Shown in pieces: positions 44,513 to 52,814 of a DNA stretch of 64,000 nt. Source of the stretch: Phycisphaerales bacterium (lineage in GTDB: Bacteria > Planctomycetota > Phycisphaerae > Phycisphaerales > UBA1924); the NCBI GenBank assembly GCA_029260295.1, contig JAJDDN010000007.1:186001-250000 (forward strand), given 5' to 3'. Each line of letters begins with the position of its first letter. Positions within the stretch are counted from its first letter, which is position 1. The notes below the pieces were generated by a model. That model worked only from the letters and a program-made list of their open reading frames with translations, had not been told where the DNA came from and did not search any database. The position numbers were made by a program, and so were the translations under genes.

Positions 44513-44656
44513 GCGTCGATCACATCCCACAAAGAGCCCACATCAGCGGGTATGGTGGCTTATCATTTGTGCCGGTCAATTTAGTCTGATCACAACCCGG
44601 TTCTCGGACCACAGTTGAGTGCCGATTCACCCGATACCTACCTATATACAGATCGC

Positions 44657-47092
44657 ATGGCCAAAGACCCCTCCAAACCAAGTTCAAAGACCGGCCCCAA
44701 GTCCACCAGTAAGGCCGGCCCTCGCAACGGATCAACGCCGAGGCGTTCGACTGTTCGCATCGCAAACAAACCGATCCGCCAGCAGCTCGCTGATCTGATC
44801 GCATCCCCCAATCTGTTCTGGGGTATCGTGGCCCTGCTCGGGTTCGTGCTCATCGTCGGATCGATCACTAACTGGACACGCGGCCAGCTCCTCGTCTCGG
44901 TCGGGCAGGTGATGCAGGACACCCGGACATCGCGGGTCGAGTTCAACACCGAAGATATTCAGCAAACACAGATGCATCAGCAAGCCGCGCGTCTCAATGT
45001 GCCGAGAATCCATAACGCGGATCTGCCGGTGCTCGAAGAGATCCGCGCGTCGCTGGCCAACCTCCCACGCACGCTCGGCGGGGTGGCCTCGCTTGACGAA
45101 GTAGACCGAGATATCCGTGTCCGATTCGGGCTCTCCGAAGAATCATTTACCACGCTCCGCGAAACCGCGGCTCAAGAAGCGAGCCTCAAACTCTGGAGCG
45201 ATCAGGTCAACACGCTCGACGAGATCCTCCGCCGTCGCCCGCTGCTCGACCGCCAGACCTGGCAGCGCGCTACGCAAGAAGGACTCAACACACAGATCGA
45301 GCTCCGGTTCGGTCCCGCTGAAGAAGGCATCCAACCTCCCGCACGGATCAGCCGCGACGACGCGATCAATATCGACAACACCGACCAGTTCAAAGCCGAG
45401 ATCGAACGCATGGTCCGGATCGCAGGATTCGCCGGCCCGGTCGATGCTGTAGTTCTCAACCGTTTGAGCTTCGAAACCCGGCCGACCTTCGCCTTTGACG
45501 AATCCACAACCGCCGCGACCCAAGAAGCCTCGGCCGATCGGATCCAGCCGGTACGCCGGGCGATTACTGTCGGCCAGCGGATTTATGCACGCGGGGATGT
45601 GCTTGAACAAGCCGCCTTTGAACTCGCCAAGACCGAGATCGAGCAGTTCTCAAAGCAGGGCAACATGTCCCGGCGTGTGCTCAAGTTCTTGTCTGTGTAT
45701 GGCATGGTCGCGATGCTCGGCGTTATCCTCGCCGGTTACATCTATATGTACTGCCCGCGGATCGCTCGGCGTCCCGCCCGGACAGGATGGCTGACGGGGA
45801 TGATTGCCGCGTGTGTTTTTTCGGCGTGTGTGCTGAGTGTCTTTGATCCAAGGCTCATCTGGCTCGCCTCGATTACCCCGGTGGTTCTTGTCGCGATCTT
45901 GGTGTGCATCGCGTACGAACAGCGCACCGCACTGGCGGTCTGCGGGATCACCGCGATCCTCGTAGGGCTCGCCCTCAAAATGCACACCGGAATGTTCGTC
46001 CTGATGCTCGTCGGATCGGCGGGCGCGATCGCTCAGCTCAAAGAAATCCGCGACCGCCGAACAATCATCCGCATGTCGCTGGTGATCTCCGGCGTGCTGA
46101 CAGTCGTCGCGGTATTCGACCAGTTTATCTCGCTGCCAACAGTCGGGGTCGGGGGATCCGAGATCCTGCGTCCATTGGTCGGCGCCTCTGTACAGGCCGG
46201 GATTTCTGGGTTGCTCGCGGGCGGGATCGCGTTGTTTATCCTGCCGTTCATCGAAAAAATCTTTGATATATCGACGGGCATGACGCTCATCGAGCTTCGT
46301 GATCCAAAGCAGCCATTGCTCCGTGAACTCCAGCAGCGCGCGCCGGGGACCTACAACCACTCGCTCAATGTCGCTTCGATCGCCGAGAGCGCGGCCGAGT
46401 CAATCGGTGCAGACGCGCTGCTGACCTATGTGGGTTGCTTGTACCACGACATCGGGAAGATGAATAAACCAGACTACTTCATAGAGAACCAATCCGGCGG
46501 ACCAAACAAGCATGACAAGCTCAACCCCGCGATGTCGCTCTTGGTCATCGTCGGCCATGTCAAGGACGGCGTAGAGATGGCCCGCGAGAACGGGCTGCCA
46601 AAGTCGCTCCACCACTTCATCGACGCCCACCACGGGACAACTCTAGTTGAATATTTCTATCGCCGTGCCAAGGAACTCGCGGCCCAAGCAGACGAGGAAC
46701 GCTCGCCAGAGCAGATCATCGCCGACAACGACGGCGACCAGTTCCCCGACGAGGTGGACTACCGCTATCCGGGCCCTAAGCCACAGACCAAAGAGGTCGC
46801 GATCGTGATGTTGTCTGATGCCGTCGAGAGCGCGACGCGGACGCTGACCGAGCCGACCCCCTCACGCATCGATGCGCTCGTGCGGTCGCTTGCCAACAAA
46901 CGATTGATGGACGGGCAGTTCGATGAATGCAACCTGAACTTCCGCGAGCTCAAAACAATCTGCGATTCGATTTCCAAGACCGTCGCAAGCATCTATCACG
47001 GCCGCATCCGCTATTCCGCCGAGCCCGACGAGCCAAAACGCGGGAGCGATACCGGAACGCCGCAGAAGACCCAAACCGACAAATCCGCCTAG
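44657..47092 (+). CDS. 7TM-HD membrane phosphodiesterase, PgpH-like
   Basis: 811 aa from the ATG at 44657. There is a basic, Ser/Lys-rich N-terminal tail and one membrane helix (~residues 57-75). A ~270-residue extracytoplasmic 7TMR-HDED-type domain and a bundle of about seven helices (~345-540) follow. The cytoplasmic HD domain has YNHSLNVASIAESAA and LYHDIGKMNKPDYF (~595), and an HHFIDAHHGTTLVEYFYRRA segment. PgpH proteins hydrolyse cyclic di-AMP. The HD metal residues look intact. No diadenylate cyclase is in the window. It lies ~145 bp after phoR and converges with a 51-aa membrane gene. Confidence 0.9.
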   Translation: MAKDPSKPSSKTGPKSTSKAGPRNGSTPRRSTVRIANKPIRQQLADLIASPNLFWGIVALLGFVLIVGSITNWTRGQLLVSVGQVMQDTRTSRVEFNTEDIQQTQMHQQAARLNVPRIHNADLPVLEEIRASLANLPRTLGGVASLDEVDRDIRVRFGLSEESFTTLRETAAQEASLKLWSDQVNTLDEILRRRPLLDRQTWQRATQEGLNTQIELRFGPAEEGIQPPARISRDDAINIDNTDQFKAEIERMVRIAGFAGPVDAVVLNRLSFETRPTFAFDESTTAATQEASADRIQPVRRAITVGQRIYARGDVLEQAAFELAKTEIEQFSKQGNMSRRVLKFLSVYGMVAMLGVILAGYIYMYCPRIARRPARTGWLTGMIAACVFSACVLSVFDPRLIWLASITPVVLVAILVCIAYEQRTALAVCGITAILVGLALKMHTGMFVLMLVGSAGAIAQLKEIRDRRTIIRMSLVISGVLTVVAVFDQFISLPTVGVGGSEILRPLVGASVQAGISGLLAGGIALFILPFIEKIFDISTGMTLIELRDPKQPLLRELQQRAPGTYNHSLNVASIAESAAESIGADALLTYVGCLYHDIGKMNKPDYFIENQSGGPNKHDKLNPAMSLLVIVGHVKDGVEMARENGLPKSLHHFIDAHHGTTLVEYFYRRAKELAAQADEERSPEQIIADNDGDQFPDEVDYRYPGPKPQTKEVAIVMLSDAVESATRTLTEPTPSRIDALVRSLANKRLMDGQFDECNLNFRELKTICDSISKTVASIYHGRIRYSAEPDEPKRGSDTGTPQKTQTDKSA

Positions 47093-47103
47093 CGGGAGAC
47101 TCG

Positions 47104-47259
47104 TTAGCCCTTGCGTTTTTTGGATTGGTTGTGGGTATTGCCCTTCATCTTGCCGCTCGATTTCTTGGTTCCCATCTCGGTGAACATAGCGATCACGCTC
47201 ACGATGGTAAACAGAACAACGATCCCCAGAACAATCAGCAATATCAGATTCATCGACAT
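47104..47259 (-). CDS. 51-aa single-span membrane protein
   Basis: Too short for the ORF track; read by hand on the minus strand. The start ATG at 47259 has GGAAGGAA about 7 nt upstream. The N-terminal 27 residues form a hydrophobic helix (MNLILLIVLGIVVLFTIVSV), and the rest is basic and polar (TKKSSGKMKGN...SKKRKG). This positive-inside C-terminus predicts an N-out/C-in span. No family is recognised. Its stop faces the PgpH-like stop across ~12 bp, and the DUF1572 gene upstream on the same strand is 58 bp away. Confidence 0.55.
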   Translation of the reverse strand: MSMNLILLIVLGIVVLFTIVSVIAMFTEMGTKKSSGKMKGNTHNQSKKRKG

Positions 47260-47317
47260 ATCAGATTCCTTCCGCTGTCAGTATACCAGATATTCTCGCA
47301 GCGCCAAGACGCAAATA

Positions 47318-47896
47318 CTACTCGCCCATGAGTTCTTTGTTGAACGCCTTGGTTCCGCCCGGAGCGAGCGTAAACCATTGCCACCCATCGGTCCCCACAA
47401 GCTGGCGGGCGACGATGTTGATCTGCCCGATATGGAAGCTGTAGTGGTCGATCTGACGGACAACCGCGGCATGAACCGGGTGCTCAACCTTGCGGATCGT
47501 GACGATCTTCGACAAGTCCTCAGCCGTCAACAAATCAATCGCCCCAAAGAGCGTTGACCACCCCAACTCCCACCGCTCCATGATCTTGGCGCGTTCGTCA
47601 GCGGTGTGCTGAGCAGGCGGATCAAACTCGGTGTCCCGATCCCGATTTGCTTTCTCGCCGTCGGTGGTCAAGAAATCCGTCCACCGGCTGAGCATGTTGC
47701 CCGCGAGGTGATTGGCGATGACCGCGCACGAGTTGAGCCCCGGCGCGAGGATTGTGAAAAACTGCTCATCGCTGAGTTGATTGAACGCATGTTCGCCGAA
47801 TGCCTTTTGTCGTTCAATGACCTGCCGCCAAGTTGCGAGCTCACCAAGGGGGGCACAAGATGTAAGACTATCAATATTTGGCTTTTTTTGCATCAT
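47318..47896 (-). CDS. DUF1572 family protein (DinB/YfiT-like fold)
   Basis: 192 aa. The segment NSCAVIANHLAGNMLSRWTDFL followed by TTDGEKANRDRDTEF is the DUF1572 signature, and DHYSFHIGQINIVARQL supplies further His residues. These match the three-His metal site of the DinB superfamily four-helix bundle, some of whose members are thiol-dependent transferases (for example BshB-independent S-transferases). The specific role is unknown. The family is common in Bacteroidetes and planctomycetes. The gene is intact and is followed on the same strand by the 51-aa membrane gene. Confidence 0.88.
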   Translation of the reverse strand: MMQKKPNIDSLTSCAPLGELATWRQVIERQKAFGEHAFNQLSDEQFFTILAPGLNSCAVIANHLAGNMLSRWTDFLTTDGEKANRDRDTEFDPPAQHTADERAKIMERWELGWSTLFGAIDLLTAEDLSKIVTIRKVEHPVHAAVVRQIDHYSFHIGQINIVARQLVGTDGWQWFTLAPGGTKAFNKELMGE

Positions 47897-48096
47897 TTTT
47901 TACTCTCGGCTACCCCCACTACAAATTACCCGTTAGCTCTTGCTAACCACAATATGTTGTGTTACCAGAAGCGATAACACCCTTTATGCAGGTGCGTGAT
48001 TGAAATATTTGAGCAATTCTAGTGGAACTTGTCGCCAGTATACACGATAATGATAATACATAGACAGAGTTGTACCGGGAAACCGGGCAGCAAATC

Positions 48097-48128
48097 CTAC
48101 GGCCGCCATGCGGCCGTAGTTGTTTTTG
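48097..48128 (+). terminator. Hairpin with T-run just before the DUF3800 gene
   Basis: Perfect 9-bp stem CTACGGCCG / CGGCCGTAG with loop CCATG, followed by TTGTTTTTG on the plus strand. It looks like a rho-independent terminator, yet there is no complete plus-strand gene within ~1 kb upstream that it would end. It sits 24 bp before the DUF3800 ATG. Confidence 0.6.
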
Positions 48129-48143
48129 AATACGATAGCTTTC

Positions 48144-49037
48144 ATGTACTTTATGTATTTAGACGAATCTGGAGATCCTGGAACACTTTCACTTGTGGAC
48201 AAAAGGATGCAACCGACATTCTGTATTTCTGGAATAATAATCCCCGAAGCCCGTCTTCTGCAAATTTCGCATGAATGGGTCGACATCAAAAAACAGTTTT
48301 TTCCAAAACTGTGCCAACACGGACGAAGATGGGATTGGCACACTGTCGAAATCAAGGGGAATGGAATCAGGTCAGCAATACGTTCAAATAATCGAAGAAG
48401 AAGACATGCTTTTGGATTTATAGACAAGACAATCGATTTATTAAAATCACACAACTGCACACTAGTATCACGAGTTTGTGTAAAGACTCCAGGCGTTGAG
48501 TTCAAAGGAAATGCCGTCTATACATCCTCAGTCCAATCCTTATGCGAAAACTTCCAAGAATTTCTTTCGCTTAAAGAGGCGAAGGGGATAGTAGTCGCCG
48601 ACAGTCGAAATCAAAAACCAAATATTGCTGTCGCACATAGTATCTTTACATTGCGGGTCGGCAACTCTGGAGATTCATTTCCAAACCTAGCAGACATCCC
48701 CCTGTTTGGCCACAGCGACAATCATGCAGGTCTACAAATCGCTGATATCATTGCTAGCAGTTTAATCACTCCGATATGCATCAATCATTGCGTACCTAGA
48801 GACCAGAAAAACAAACATTCAAACTCTAATTACAAACTATTGGCAGAACGCTACTGTACAGATTTAAACTCTCTACATTTTCAGTATGGACCACCCGACA
48901 AAAAACGCGGCGGATTAGTGATTTCAAACCCTGTAAGCAAACTCGGCGCATCAAATTTATTTGATACATATTGCAAGACTATCCATACCACCGTTCCAAC
49001 ACAACCCGCCAATCATCTAAGCTCTTCGCATAAATAA
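48144..49037 (+). CDS. DUF3800 protein, AT-rich, probably acquired
   Basis: 297 aa from the ATG at 48144. MYFMYLDESGDPGTLSL is the classic DUF3800 N-terminal motif with its acidic residues. A later acidic/His segment (IPLFGHSDNHAGLQIADIIASSL) completes the RNase H-like active-site pattern predicted for the family. DUF3800 genes are patchily spread and often lie in variable or defence-linked loci; the biochemical activity is unproven. Codon use is markedly AT-richer than the flanks (many AGA, ATA, TTA, AAT), suggesting transfer. No ribosome site is visible. Its 3' end overlaps the convergent dus gene by 59 bp, so it may have recruited its last codons from that gene. Confidence 0.82.
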   Translation: MYFMYLDESGDPGTLSLVDKRMQPTFCISGIIIPEARLLQISHEWVDIKKQFFPKLCQHGRRWDWHTVEIKGNGIRSAIRSNNRRRRHAFGFIDKTIDLLKSHNCTLVSRVCVKTPGVEFKGNAVYTSSVQSLCENFQEFLSLKEAKGIVVADSRNQKPNIAVAHSIFTLRVGNSGDSFPNLADIPLFGHSDNHAGLQIADIIASSLITPICINHCVPRDQKNKHSNSNYKLLAERYCTDLNSLHFQYGPPDKKRGGLVISNPVSKLGASNLFDTYCKTIHTTVPTQPANHLSSSHK

Positions 49038-50205
49038 ACCCCTGCTTCACCTCGTCTGCGTTGGGGTGATGAGCCGCGAAGCGGATGCCGAACTTCCGCA
49101 TGTTTCGTGCGGTGAGATACTCTGGATCACGCGTTTTCGCATTGACCGCCAGCAACAACTCAAAATGCTGCTCTAGCACCGCCCGCTGCTCGGTGATTGT
49201 TGGCGCCTTGGGATCTTCCCCTGCTAGGATCGCTCTTGCTTGTTTGAAAATCCATGGGTTCCCGATGCACCCACGCGCGACCGAGACCCCCGTCAATCCG
49301 GTGTACCCGATCATGCGGAAGATCTGGTTGACATCCCAGACATCGCCGGATCCGAAGATCAATCGGCCCGGGTGGCGATCGACGAGTTCTTTGAGCGGGT
49401 CCCAGCGTGAGGGGCCGACATATTTTTGCTCGACGGTCCGGCCGTGGACGGTCACCCAACTGCACCCGAGGTCGTAGGCGGCATCAAACAAATACTCAAA
49501 GTTCTTCTTCATCTCCGGGGTGTCGTCGTATGCCATCCGCATCTTGACACTCAGCGGGATCGACCCCGGCAGCACATCACGCACGGCCTTGAGGATCGCG
49601 ATGGCGCCCTCAGGCTCGCGGAGCCAGTGCCCGCCGCGCGATTTCTTGGCGATTTTTTTCACCGGACACGCGAGGTTGATATCGATCCCGGCAAATGAAT
49701 CCGAGCCATCGGATCGGCTCTCATCGACGCCTTTGGAGACCATCGAGCGGTATTCCTTATTCGACCGGCTCCCCTGCTCAATCATTTTCAATGCCGACGC
49801 CGCCATCTCGGGCGGGTCGCTCCCCATGATCTGTCCGATCAGCGGATTATCCTCTTCTCCGCCAGGGACATTGCCTGTAATATCGCCCAAATCTGCTTTC
49901 GCAAACCCTTTGCCACCAGCGAGTAAAGTCCGATCGAGCAGCGCCTCGGTGACGCACATCGGGCACCCATGCCGGCGGGCGATGATCCGCATCGCGGCGT
50001 CCGAGTACCCCGCGAGCCCGGCCTGGTAAAACGGGGCGTCGAACCCCGGAATCAGGGCGGTAACGCGGGGATCCATGCCGGTCGGGCCATGCTTTGCGAT
50101 CAAATCCGTAGCGACAGCCCTGGGATCAATATCCTGCGCCCCCTCGGCGATTGCGAAGGCCGGGCCGGTCGCGTTCTTGCTGGGTTGGTTGCTTTGACAG
50201 CCCAT
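48979..50205 (-). CDS. dus: tRNA-dihydrouridine synthase
   Basis: About 408 aa from the ATG at 50205; starts further upstream (TTG 50238) or downstream (ATG 50076) are possible, since none has a ribosome site. Flavoenzyme that reduces uridines in tRNA D loops. Motifs: FYQAGLAGYSDAAMR replaces the usual LAPMAGVTD start, then GQIMGSDP, DINLACPVKKI, SVKMRMAYDD, VHGRTVEQKY, FGSGDVWD and ARGCIGNPWIF. The ~50 residues before the barrel and an insertion around EEDNPLIG...KGVDESRSD make it longer than typical Dus (~330 aa). It is divergent from a lipoprotein gene only 18 bp away. Confidence 0.88.
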   Translation of the reverse strand: MGCQSNQPSKNATGPAFAIAEGAQDIDPRAVATDLIAKHGPTGMDPRVTALIPGFDAPFYQAGLAGYSDAAMRIIARRHGCPMCVTEALLDRTLLAGGKGFAKADLGDITGNVPGGEEDNPLIGQIMGSDPPEMAASALKMIEQGSRSNKEYRSMVSKGVDESRSDGSDSFAGIDINLACPVKKIAKKSRGGHWLREPEGAIAILKAVRDVLPGSIPLSVKMRMAYDDTPEMKKNFEYLFDAAYDLGCSWVTVHGRTVEQKYVGPSRWDPLKELVDRHPGRLIFGSGDVWDVNQIFRMIGYTGLTGVSVARGCIGNPWIFKQARAILAGEDPKAPTITEQRAVLEQHFELLLAVNAKTRDPEYLTARNMRKFGIRFAAHHPNADEVKQGFIYAKSLDDWRVVLERWYG

Positions 50206-50223
50206 GGGGCAAACGATAGGAGT

Positions 50224-50679
50224 GTGAAAGCCAACCAACGAATCCCAGCCGTAATCTCTGCCCTGTTCCTTGTCTCATGCTTGCCCGCTCTGAGCGGGTG
50301 CCAGCTCTTTTCTGAGACGACCCACGCGACGGCCGGGCCCGTCTATCCGGACTCAATTCCCAAGGGCGAGGTCTTCGATGTCCAGGTCTTCCGCCAGTCA
50401 ACCACCCTCCGCCTGACCAACATCACGACACGCGATTTCGGGCCCTCCACCATCTGGCTCAACCAGCGGTACTCATCGCCGATCGACGCGCTCGCATCTG
50501 GACAGACCCTTGAAATGGATCTCAAGATCTTCGTGGATGAGTTCGGAGAGACCTACCGAGCCGGCGGGTTCTTCTCGCAACGCGTCCCCGCACCGGTCGT
50601 CCTGTGCCAGCTGGAAACCAACGATGGCAGCGGCCCAGTCATGCACGGCTTCGTTGTCGTCGAAAACGCAATGGACTAG
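50224..50679 (+). CDS. Small predicted lipoprotein, function unknown
   Basis: 151 aa from a GTG at 50224; the ORF-track start lies inside dus and is not credible. AGGAG is upstream but with only one base of spacing, so the start is not certain. A lipoprotein signal ends LPALSGC at about residue 25. The mature part is beta-rich (TTLRLTNITTRDFGPSTIWLNQRYSSPI) and resembles an immunoglobulin-like single domain. No family is recognised. It is followed 49 bp later by the LmbE-type gene on the same strand. Confidence 0.6.
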   Translation: MKANQRIPAVISALFLVSCLPALSGCQLFSETTHATAGPVYPDSIPKGEVFDVQVFRQSTTLRLTNITTRDFGPSTIWLNQRYSSPIDALASGQTLEMDLKIFVDEFGETYRAGGFFSQRVPAPVVLCQLETNDGSGPVMHGFVVVENAMD

Positions 50680-50728
50680 CCCCTCCAAAGTAACTCTTCG
50701 TGTCATCTGGCACACAAGGAATATTAAC

Positions 50729-51472
50729 ATGGCACGCATCCTCGTTGTCGGACCACACCCCGACGATCAAGAACTCGGCATGGGCGGGACGATCATCAAA
50801 CTCGTCAATCAAGGGCACGATGTCCTGATCCTCGATGTCACCAACGGCGAGCCCACGCCGCTGGGGTCTCCAGAGATCCGCAAAGGCGAAGCCGCCGATG
50901 CGTTCGATGTCTTGACACGAAACGCGACAGGGAGCGTTGACCGCTGGCTGCTTGATTTTCCAAACCGCTTCGTCGAACACACCATCGAGAACCGCCATGC
51001 CCTCGCCGGCGTGATCCGCGCCTGGCAGGCGGAGATGATCTTTACAACCTTTGACATCGACGCACACCCCGACCATCGTGCCGTGACCCGCTGCGTTGAA
51101 GACGCACGCTTCGATGCCAAGCTCACCAAAATCGACATGCCCGCCCCCACCGACGCGTGGACTGGACGCACCTTTGAACTCGGCGATCCGATCTATCCCA
51201 AGTGGCTCTTCTACTACTACGCGACGCACCTGCGATGGGTTGCTGATCCGAGCTTCGTCTTCGATATTTCGGGCGTACTGGACCAGAAGATCGAATCCAT
51301 CCGTGCATACCACACGCAGTTCGTATTACCACCCAAGAACGCGAAGATCGCCGAGTGGGTCGAGCATGCCGCGAGCTACTTTGGTTCTCGGATTGGGACC
51401 GATGCGGGGGAGCCGTTCTTTACGAAGGAACCGGTTGGGTTGAGCGACCTCATGTCACTCGTTGGTGTCTAA
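50729..51472 (+). CDS. LmbE/PIG-L family deacetylase (BshB1-like)
   Basis: 247 aa from the ATG at 50729, preceded by AAGGA; the longer ORF-track frame starts inside the lipoprotein gene. The zinc motif VVGPHPDDQELGMGG and the later AHPDHRAVTR supply the metal ligands. DVTNGEPTPLGSPEIRKGEAADAF matches the region conserved in BshB1 and MshB, which remove acetyl from GlcNAc-malate or GlcNAc-inositol in low-molecular-weight thiol synthesis. Other LmbE proteins act on varied N-acetyl sugars, so the assignment to bacillithiol is not firm. It ends 3 bp before the convergent threonine dehydrogenase gene. Confidence 0.85.
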   Translation: MARILVVGPHPDDQELGMGGTIIKLVNQGHDVLILDVTNGEPTPLGSPEIRKGEAADAFDVLTRNATGSVDRWLLDFPNRFVEHTIENRHALAGVIRAWQAEMIFTTFDIDAHPDHRAVTRCVEDARFDAKLTKIDMPAPTDAWTGRTFELGDPIYPKWLFYYYATHLRWVADPSFVFDISGVLDQKIESIRAYHTQFVLPPKNAKIAEWVEHAASYFGSRIGTDAGEPFFTKEPVGLSDLMSLVGV

Positions 51473-51475
51473 CGC

Positions 51476-52564
51476 TCAATCACTTACATTCATCAGCACT
51501 TTGATCCCGTCGCCGGAGATCATGGTGCGGAACGCTTCTTGGTATTCGCTCATCGGAAACTCGTGGGTGATGATGTCGTCGAGCTCTAAACGCCCCGACA
51601 AGAGCAACTGCTCCATCTGGTACCAGGTCTCCCACATCCGCCGCCCGTTGATTCCTAGAACCGTGCAACCCTTGAAGATGATGTGGGCGTTAAAATCGAA
51701 GTCCACCGTGCGGGCGGGGAGCCCGAGCAACGCCGCGGTCCCGCCGTTGCGCAGAGCACGGAAGCCCTGATTCATCGCGGCTGGAGCGCCGGACATTTCG
51801 AGCAGCACATCGACGCCCTCATGGGTTTGGGCGCGGACATCGTGAACCCATGAATCATCGCGTGCGTCGTAAGCCGCGTAGGCACCGAGTTTCTTAGCAA
51901 GCTCAAGTCTCGGCGGATTCACATCCGTGCAGTAGATCCGCGAGGCCCCCGCCGCCTTGGCGACGGTCACCGCCATCAATCCAATAATCCCGACTCCAGA
52001 AATCAGCACGGTCTTGGCGCTCACATCAGCGGACATTACGGTGTGGACCGCGTTGCCCAACGGATCCAGAATCGCGGCATACTTGTCGTCAATATCAGGA
52101 TGCATGTGCCAAACATTGTCCTCGGGCACCACGATGTACTCCGCAAAGCACCCGTCGCAATCGATCCCGAAGATCTTGGTGTCGGCCGCGATGTGGGCAT
52201 TGCCGGTGCGGGAGTTGTAATCAACCCCAGCCGTCATGTGCCCCTCAGCACTGACCCGCTGACCGATCTCGCATTTGGTCACGGCCGTCCCGATCTTGTC
52301 CACATGCCCAACAAACTCATGCCCCGTGATGATCCCCGGAGGAACCCGCCCGGCGGCCCACTCGTCCCATTCCCAGATATGACGGTCCGTCCCGCAGATG
52401 CCCACCTTCTTGACCTTGATCCGGACCTCGCGAGGCCCCGGCTCAGGGATTGGGCGATCGTTGACCAACTGAAGTTCAGGCCCGGCGTGATGCTTAATCA
52501 GACCACGCATGGTGGTCTCAGTGGCGGGCGGGTCATCTTGGGTCATTGGAGAGATCGTGGTCAT
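51476..52564 (-). CDS. tdh: L-threonine 3-dehydrogenase-like, structural zinc site lost
   Basis: 362 aa (ATG 52510 is an alternative start). Medium-chain dehydrogenase oxidising L-threonine to 2-amino-3-ketobutyrate with NAD+. The catalytic zinc residues are in place (VGICGTDRHIWEWDEWA, TGHEFVGHV). The tdh-type glycine-rich loop is ISGVGIIGLMAV, and LGINGRRMWETWYQME is a specific Tdh signature. The structural zinc lobe aligns without gaps to the E. coli form, but all four Cys are replaced (GHMTAGVDYNSRTGNAHIAADT). No kbl (2-amino-3-ketobutyrate ligase) lies nearby. A related polyol or threonine dehydrogenase is the alternative. Confidence 0.88.
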   Translation of the reverse strand: MTTISPMTQDDPPATETTMRGLIKHHAGPELQLVNDRPIPEPGPREVRIKVKKVGICGTDRHIWEWDEWAAGRVPPGIITGHEFVGHVDKIGTAVTKCEIGQRVSAEGHMTAGVDYNSRTGNAHIAADTKIFGIDCDGCFAEYIVVPEDNVWHMHPDIDDKYAAILDPLGNAVHTVMSADVSAKTVLISGVGIIGLMAVTVAKAAGASRIYCTDVNPPRLELAKKLGAYAAYDARDDSWVHDVRAQTHEGVDVLLEMSGAPAAMNQGFRALRNGGTAALLGLPARTVDFDFNAHIIFKGCTVLGINGRRMWETWYQMEQLLLSGRLELDDIITHEFPMSEYQEAFRTMISGDGIKVLMNVSD

Positions 52565-52814
52565 ATGTATTTCTCAGGAAAGGGGGATCGCTGGGCACAA
52601 ATATCCAAATACAAGGCATTCTGGGCGCGGCTGAGGCGTTTGGCCTCTCGGCGGCTGCAATCACCCGCCAAAGCCATTAAATAGGGCCCTCAACCACCCA
52701 TATCGTATACAGTTGGGCCCCCTGAGCCGCCGATGTTGAACCAAAGGGCGGCGTTATTGGTATTGAATAGAAACAGACTCGAATTCCACGATTTTTGACC
52801 CCACCCCCCACCAC

